64,000 nucleotides of DNA, from positions 1 through 64,000 of the forward strand of contig PNOG01000004.1 in the NCBI GenBank assembly GCA_013824685.1, read 5' to 3'. The notes under the pieces are model-generated. The model had not been told where the DNA came from. It searched no databases and saw only the letters and a list, made by a program, of their open reading frames with translations. Every line of letters begins with the position of its first letter. The stretch's first letter is position 1. A program made the translations under genes and the position numbers. Source of the DNA: Coprothermobacter sp. (GTDB taxonomy: Bacteria; Caldisericota; Caldisericia; Cryosericales; Cryosericaceae). Positions 60,101 to 64,000 of the stretch are shown here, in pieces.

Positions 60101-60350
60101 CGCCCTTGCGGGGGACATAGTAGCCTGTACCTGCCTTATACCTTAGAACCGTGTCCTTGAAAACGCGGGCCAGGCCGTGGTGCACGCCGGGGATGCCGTT
60201 CGCGGTCGGTGGCCCTTCGAAAAACACGAAGCGCTCCTTGTCTTTGCTCAGGTCGAGCGACTTCTCGAAGACATGACTGGTTTCCCAGAATTGGATAATA
60301 GCCACCTCCTGCTCGACAACCTTGTCGGCAGGCAGTACGGGTTCAAACAT
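57189..60350 (-). CDS. ileS: Isoleucyl-tRNA synthetase (IleRS2-type)
   Basis: A 1053-aa class I synthetase. The HIGH-like motif is in FEGPPTANGIPGVHHG and the KMSKS motif is KMSKHLGN (S replaced by H). GWDCQGLPVEIEVEKRL and the long C-terminal domain place it with the eukaryote/archaeal-like IleS2 subtype, known to be less sensitive to mupirocin. An editing CP1 domain (TTPWTLPSNVALAVNP) is intact. A clear TTGACA promoter and GAGGAG site precede the start; a short inverted repeat overlaps the transcription start. Confidence 0.95.
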   Translation of the reverse strand: MFEPVLPADKVVEQEVAIIQFWETSHVFEKSLDLSKDKERFVFFEGPPTANGIPGVHHGLARVFKDTVLRYKAGTGYYVPRKGGWDCQGLPVEIEVEKRLHISGKQQIEEYGVEAFVRECKSSVFTYKAEWEKMTSRIGFWLDTEHAYATYTNDYIESVWHILKTFYDKGLLYQGHKVVPYCPRCGTALSMHEVAQGYRNVTDETVFVKFSLASDGLEGVKALVWTTTPWTLPSNVALAVNPGVEYSVVELDGERYLLASARLAAVFGHDAEHVTLVRTYLGSELSGIRYERLYDYASVAPDEEARGWRIVIADFVTTADGTGIVHLAPAFGEDDLNVGLKEGLPFVQLVDLAGRFTAEVTPWAGKDAKGSDPDIRRQLKADGRLLKTERIEHDYPFCWRCDTPLLYYAKDSWFVRTTEFKDHMVANNQEITWYPDHIKDGRFGNWLENIKDWALSRERYWGTPLPIWVCDSCGHQHAVGSIAELNEMAVNPDPEVELHRPYVDKIELRCPVCGGVMHRVPEVIDVWFDSGSMPYAQWHYPFENQGEFAKMYPADFISEGIDQTRGWFYTLHAISTALNDRPAFRRCMVLELVLDEKGHKMSKHLGNVIDPWSILDKQGADAFRWSLYTSTPPWYPRRFGPSVVADALKNFIIPLRNVYSFFVLYANIDHFDPHAAQLPFGQRPELDRWLLSRFQVLVREVRADMEAYDINPATKRIQAFVEELSNWYVRLSRRRFWRSENDTDKLSAYQTLYRVLVNLARLLTPFTPFMSEEIYQNLVRSGDVEAPLSVHFLDLPEVDESMFDPQLTSAMQVIMDVVSLGRSARKQAGVKTRQPLSAVTVYVHDAQAHRALVSHAEIIRDELNVKSIAEATHAADIAEFALRPNLPVLGRRAGTSIPAIQKALAADPERVYAELESTGQASVELDGTAFLLTKDDVISTVSGKGGLFAASAANVVVAVDAAVTPELRAEWYVREVEHFVQGQRKDKGYQVTDRVRLALTCTDAAVTAALTAAVQDVAQEVLANEVTVVTGAVEDGALALELEGWKVACRLER

Positions 60351-60378
60351 GAGACGTCTCCTCGTGTGAAGGTTTCAC

Positions 60379-60392
60379 TGCGGAAATCCGCA
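60379..60392 (-). promoter_or_regulatory. Inverted repeat at ileS transcription start
   Basis: TGCGGA-AA-TCCGCA, located just downstream of the -10 and spanning the expected start site. It could be an operator; no T-box features were found. Confidence 0.35.
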
Positions 60393-60395
60393 TAT

Positions 60396-60423
60396 ATACT
60401 ACGTCGCCGGGTAGCGTTGTCAA
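60396..60423 (-). promoter_or_regulatory. ileS promoter
   Basis: Minus strand TTGACA (60423-60418), a 16-bp spacer, TAGTAT (60401-60396); TATATA at 60397-60392 is an alternative -10. Confidence 0.65.
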
Positions 60424-60448
60424 CCAGGTGACAATCACTGACCCCCCT

Positions 60449-61327
60449 CTAGAACAGGCTATCGAGGCACTCCTTCACGGGTGCGAAATTCACCTTTGCG
60501 ACCGACCGTAGCACGTCCTTGCCCTTGTCTGACGCCAGGCGCCGCATGAACGCCTGCGTTTCCATCGAAGCTCCCTTTGGCAGCCGGACGATTCCATTGT
60601 CTCTTGCAGTACGCTCGAGACCGTCAAGAAATGCGCTCCTGGCAAGAACCGAAGCGGCAGCCACTTCAGGATATCGTTCTGCGTGCGTTTCTACGACGAA
60701 GCGGAAGCTCTGCGGAGACTTCCAAAGAGCCATCGCTCTCCCTCCGTACTTGTCCAGGATGACCGTGTGAGCCTTCGATGCAGTCGCCAATTCGAGCAGC
60801 AACTCGGCATAGACCTCGTTGAGCAGGATGTTCACGTTGTGCACGCGCGCATACCGTGAGTTGTAGTCATGGGGCATGAGGATGTGAATGCTCGACACGC
60901 CGATACCGTTCAGTCTTGTCGCGACGGTACGCACTTCCGTATCTGTCATGAGCTTGCAGTCTCGTGCCCCGGCTCGCACGACCTCCCGTCGTTCTGACTT
61001 GCCGCGAGTGGCAAACGCGGCAACGACAAGTGGACCGAACAGGTCTCCCTTGCCCGATTCGTCTCCCCCGACGATCGGGAACTCGAGACTCTTGTTCGCC
61101 GGTTCCGCGTGAACCAGAATCCTTTCCGCGAGCCGAACCTGCCTGTCGCAGTCCAGCCCCTGGAACAGGACCTTGCCGCTCCGATAGCCAGTGACGACCG
61201 AACCCTCGCTCCTGGCCAGGAAGGACGCCCCCACAGGCAGCTCCTGGTCCAGGGTGGCACCACCCGCAGTCAGAGCCAATCGGAGACGTTCCTGCTGCTC
61301 TTGCGTCATTGTTTTCACAGTGTTCAT
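60449..61327 (-). CDS. rnhC: Ribonuclease HIII
   Basis: A 292-aa RNase H of the type III group that removes RNA from RNA-DNA hybrids. The catalytic GGDESGKGDLFGPLVVAAF motif carries Asp and Glu; the N-terminal ~80 residues form the extra substrate-binding domain typical of HIII (SFLARSEGSVVTGYRSGKVLFQG). Later active-site regions include HNVNILLNEVYAELL and VILDKYGGRAM. The ATG at 61327 has GAGGAGA upstream; ATG 61309 is an alternative. Confidence 0.93.
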   Translation of the reverse strand: MNTVKTMTQEQQERLRLALTAGGATLDQELPVGASFLARSEGSVVTGYRSGKVLFQGLDCDRQVRLAERILVHAEPANKSLEFPIVGGDESGKGDLFGPLVVAAFATRGKSERREVVRAGARDCKLMTDTEVRTVATRLNGIGVSSIHILMPHDYNSRYARVHNVNILLNEVYAELLLELATASKAHTVILDKYGGRAMALWKSPQSFRFVVETHAERYPEVAAASVLARSAFLDGLERTARDNGIVRLPKGASMETQAFMRRLASDKGKDVLRSVAKVNFAPVKECLDSLF

Positions 61328-61377
61328 GGATGGATTGTCTCCTCTTTCGACAGATGTGCAACAACGGTCAAACACAA

Positions 61378-61403
61378 GGGGGCCGGCGACTGCCGGCCCC
61401 CCC
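61378..61403 (-). terminator. Terminator of 5'-nucleotidase gene
   Basis: A perfect 10-bp GC-rich stem (61378-61387 with 61392-61401) with loop GACT, followed on the minus strand by TTGTGTTT. Confidence 0.65.
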
Positions 61404-61425
61404 TGACAAATCAGTCGATAGTGTG

Positions 61426-64000
61426 TTACGGCTTGACGACGGTGATTCGACCCTCGACGGTCGGGTTGATCTCTGGATGTGCCTTGACGTAGGCAACAAG
61501 ACCATCACGCATCCATTCTCCGGACATGTAGACGACCTTGGCCCCCTTCAGCATGGCATACCCATCACCGCCGGCAGCGGTGAAATCTGCAGTGCAGAGC
61601 TTGTACGTGGCGTTCATGTCCATGGGCTTGCCATCCTTGGTCATGCTGACGACACGCGAACCCTTGGGCTTGGCCGGGTCAAACGTGAAGCTGAATCCAG
61701 ACACCTGAAGGAACCCTCCCAGCTGCGCAGGATACGCGCTGACAGAGTTCTCGAGAGCTTCCTTGAGGGTGGAACCCTTGATCTCCAGGACGACCAGCAG
61801 GTTGTCGAACGGGAGCACGGCAACGATATTGCCAACTGTGATGTCACCGGCAGGAACGCTGACGCGAATGCTGCCGCCGTTCTCGAACGCGATATCCGCA
61901 CCCGTGGAGATGCGCATCCAGTCGGCGATGTAATTGCCGAGGTTGGTTTCTTTCGTACGAACGTTCGCGCGTTCGCCGTCAAGCGCAACGAGAGCTTTGC
62001 CGACGACGACGCTCAGCTTGTCCTTCAGCTGGTTGTTATACCCGTCGACGATGGCCTTGACAGCAGGGTTTTCGGCGACAGTCGTCACAGTTGGTACAAG
62101 TTCATAGGTGACCCTCTGCCCGGTGATCTTTCCTTGGTAGGTTGTGAAATCGATGACCTCTTTGCCGACATACGCACCGGCTGTGCCGGTCTGGGTGATC
62201 ATGGTCTTGCCAACCATCGCCGTCTTCGTCAGGACGGTGTGGGAGTGACCACCGATGATCAGGTTGATGCCAGGTGCACCTGCAGCGATAGCAGGGTCCA
62301 GCGGAGCGCCGCCGCTGTCATATCCGCAGTGGCTCAGAGCAACGATGTACTGGGCCCCCTGCCCCTTCAGGTCGATGACTTGGTTCTTGGCAGTAGCTAT
62401 AGGATCAGCGATTCCGACTCCTGTCAGGCTTGACGGCGCTACGATGATAGGAAGGTCCGTCGTCACGACACCGAACAGTCCGATGTTGATCCCGGCCACA
62501 TTCTTGATGACATTCGATTTCCAGCCGAGATTGACGCCCGTCACGTTCGCATTCACGTAGTCAAACTTGGCGTCTGCGATCCGGTCCTTCAGGACCTGCT
62601 GACCATAGTCCCACTCGTGGTTGCCGAGTGTTGCCACGTCGTAGCCCATCGCGTTGTAAGCATCTGTCACGCTCTTACCCTGGAACAGGTTGGCGACTGT
62701 GGCACCCTGAATCGCGTCGCCGGCGTCGACCAGCAGAACATGGTCTGTGCCAAACGTGCTGCGGACGCCATTGATGATGGTGGCCTCGCGGGCTGCCCCC
62801 GCAACGCTGTTCTTGTTGGCATCCGTCACGGCCAGCAGGTTGCCATGGAAGTCGTTGGTATGCAGGATGACCACGGTCGGGAAACGCATCTTGACGACCA
62901 TATCGGCCAGTTCGCCCCTCGTGAGCTGGTGCTTCGGGGCAGCGGCCTGCTCAGCCGTGATGAAGCCCTTCGATGCGGCAAACGCCACGTATGGCAGCGC
63001 CCAGTCCGAGATGATGAGGTTCATGTTGGGTTTCCTGCCGGACTTGCCACTGGTGCCACCGGTAGGGATCTCCTCGAAGTTGGCGAGGTCAAAGATCGCG
63101 ATCTGGTCGTATTCCTCGCCCAGCGTGACTGCATAGCTCCGCCAAGGGATCGTCGTGCTCACGTCGATATACGTCTTGCCCTTGTAGTACCATGTGCCAA
63201 GAGCATACCCTGTCCGGTCCAGCAGCCACTTGGCGTTCTTCATCGTATATGCCTTGAGGTCGCTACCAGTCGGATAGCCATTGACAACCATTCCAGGGGC
63301 CACGGGGGCAGAGATAGCGTACATCTCCACTCCACCAAGAGACTGGCCGGAACGCATGTTGATGGTCGCTCCGCCGTTCTTCTTCGTGTCCGCTGCCAAC
63401 GCTTCCCAATTCCACGTGCCGTCCGCATTGCGGAACAGGTTTGGGACCTTGTCCAGAGGTTGCGCGCAGAGATCGTACCTTGAAGCCTCGTATCCATATC
63501 CGCTTGCTCTCATCAGGGCAGTGACTGCCTGTTCAGTTGTGACTGGGGCACTGGGCGCGAACGTTCTGGCCGACGTACCGTTCATCAACTTGAGAGCTTC
63601 GACGGTCCCGATCGCTCGGGCATACCACCCGTCGCTGGCGACGTCGACGAATGAACTTCCGTGATTGCGGCTGCCGACCGCGACGTAGGACCCGGTGATG
63701 ATTGCCGCGAGATCACCGCGCGTGGCCGTGGAATCAGGAGCAAATGCCCCTGCGGGGAACTCGCTCAGTGCGCTCTGCCTGTTGAGCGTATCGATCGCTG
63801 CGCGATACTGCGAGTTGAGATAGTCCGGAACGAGGTACCAGTTGTTGTCGACTGTCGCATCGATCGTCCCTGTCTCCTTGACGTACTGGATCATCAGGTT
63901 GCGGACCTCGTCGCTGGACTGGTAGACAATCGGTGCGCCCTTGAACCCAAGGAATCCGCCACCGCCCGCGCGGTAGTTGTTGAGAGCCAGTGTGTAGGAA
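61426..64000 (-). CDS. Multidomain 5'-nucleotidase (YfkN-like) with internal SLH-like repeats, partial
   Basis: The 5' end is beyond the window. In the coding direction the visible part begins with the end of a 5'-nucleotidase C-terminal domain (YTLALNNYRAGGGG, then RNLMIQYVKETG). Next come about two SLH-like modules (FAPDSTATRGDLAAIITG; FVDVASDGWYARAIGTVEAL with FAPSAPVTTEQAVTALM) and a ~170-residue linker that ends in another SLH-type piece (LTRGELADMVVKM). A second metallophosphatase follows (HTNDFHGN, GDAIQG, GNHEWDYG, GGHSH) with its own 5'-nucleotidase C domain (FENGGSIRVSVPAGDI, TADFTAAGGDGYAML). A duplicated nucleotidase is the layout of Bacillus YfkN, a surface nucleotide phosphoesterase. 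Confidence 0.85.
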   Translation of the reverse strand, partial: SYTLALNNYRAGGGGFLGFKGAPIVYQSSDEVRNLMIQYVKETGTIDATVDNNWYLVPDYLNSQYRAAIDTLNRQSALSEFPAGAFAPDSTATRGDLAAIITGSYVAVGSRNHGSSFVDVASDGWYARAIGTVEALKLMNGTSARTFAPSAPVTTEQAVTALMRASGYGYEASRYDLCAQPLDKVPNLFRNADGTWNWEALAADTKKNGGATINMRSGQSLGGVEMYAISAPVAPGMVVNGYPTGSDLKAYTMKNAKWLLDRTGYALGTWYYKGKTYIDVSTTIPWRSYAVTLGEEYDQIAIFDLANFEEIPTGGTSGKSGRKPNMNLIISDWALPYVAFAASKGFITAEQAAAPKHQLTRGELADMVVKMRFPTVVILHTNDFHGNLLAVTDANKNSVAGAAREATIINGVRSTFGTDHVLLVDAGDAIQGATVANLFQGKSVTDAYNAMGYDVATLGNHEWDYGQQVLKDRIADAKFDYVNANVTGVNLGWKSNVIKNVAGINIGLFGVVTTDLPIIVAPSSLTGVGIADPIATAKNQVIDLKGQGAQYIVALSHCGYDSGGAPLDPAIAAGAPGINLIIGGHSHTVLTKTAMVGKTMITQTGTAGAYVGKEVIDFTTYQGKITGQRVTYELVPTVTTVAENPAVKAIVDGYNNQLKDKLSVVVGKALVALDGERANVRTKETNLGNYIADWMRISTGADIAFENGGSIRVSVPAGDITVGNIVAVLPFDNLLVVLEIKGSTLKEALENSVSAYPAQLGGFLQVSGFSFTFDPAKPKGSRVVSMTKDGKPMDMNATYKLCTADFTAAGGDGYAMLKGAKVVYMSGEWMRDGLVAYVKAHPEINPTVEGRITVVKP

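Noticed and set aside
60351-60448. T-box leader for ileS
   Set aside because: The leader is only about 40 nt and lacks the conserved T-box sequence.
1-64000. CRISPR arrays, prophage or integrase genes
   Set aside because: No regularly spaced repeats and no phage structural, integrase or cas genes were seen.

Overview
The window looks like part of a bacterial chromosome with moderately high GC and densely packed genes. Many start and stop codons overlap (ATGA or GTGA), and most recognisable sigma-70-type promoters have 16-bp spacers. The gene content (indolepyruvate:ferredoxin oxidoreductase, rubredoxin with an NADH:rubredoxin-reductase-like flavoprotein, a SCIFF ranthipeptide and its radical-SAM maturase, c-di-AMP synthesis, WhiA, RapZ/GlmR, SLH domains) suggests an anaerobic heterotroph outside the Proteobacteria. 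A Caldisericota/Cryosericota- or Firmicutes-like lineage is my guess from content only; there is no 16S gene in the window to test it.

Layout. Positions 1-3246 hold a visibly more AT-rich operon: carbamoyltransferase, carbamate kinase, second carbamoyltransferase. It ends at a decayed IS256-family transposase (3322-3872). From about 3900 on the DNA is GC-rich and housekeeping in character: thrC, serS, tRNA-Ser, rapZ-glmR-whiA-rpoN, gap-pgk-secG and three tRNAs (to 14.25 kb). Next come the SCIFF maturase and precursor (minus strand), a histidine phosphatase, iorAB divergent from rubredoxin and its reductase, a phospholipase D-like protein, ndk and a MarR regulator (14.4-22.9 kb). A long minus-strand stretch follows (22.9-32.5 kb): methyltransferase, cdaA, cdaR/ybbR, truB, ribF, rpsO, pnp, M16 peptidase, dut, type-4 uracil-DNA glycosylase. 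From 32.6 to 41.5 kb on the plus strand lie a lipoate ligase, then a tightly coupled seven-gene series (parvulin foldase, a foldase-like protein without parvulin domain, an unknown protein, deoxynucleoside kinase, R3H ATPase, tmk, PEGA protein), then a large SRP RNA. A second minus-strand series runs 54.1-41.8 kb: FAD protein, pdxS, pdxT, yebC, ruvCAB, tRNA-Ser, coaX, dusB, greA, lysS, radA, ispDF. The last part holds tRNA-Arg/tadA/tRNA-Ser, a carotenoid-oxygenase gene coupled to a ThiF/MoeB-like gene, ileS, rnhC and a 5'-nucleotidase fusion with internal SLH-like repeats that runs off the right edge.

Most distinctive points: (1) tRNA-Arg(ACG), the normal substrate of TadA, lies 8 nt before tadA, and the 3' end of tadA overlaps tRNA-Ser(CGA), so RNase P processing of that tRNA would cut the tadA message before its stop codon; (2) an unusual A34 tRNA-Leu(AAG); (3) an unlisted 55-codon SCIFF precursor with five rather than six cysteines; (4) three promoters so close to start codons that leaderless mRNAs are predicted; (5) a complete four-His carotenoid oxygenase in an otherwise anaerobic gene set. 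No CRISPR array, prophage, replication origin or 16S/23S rRNA was seen.
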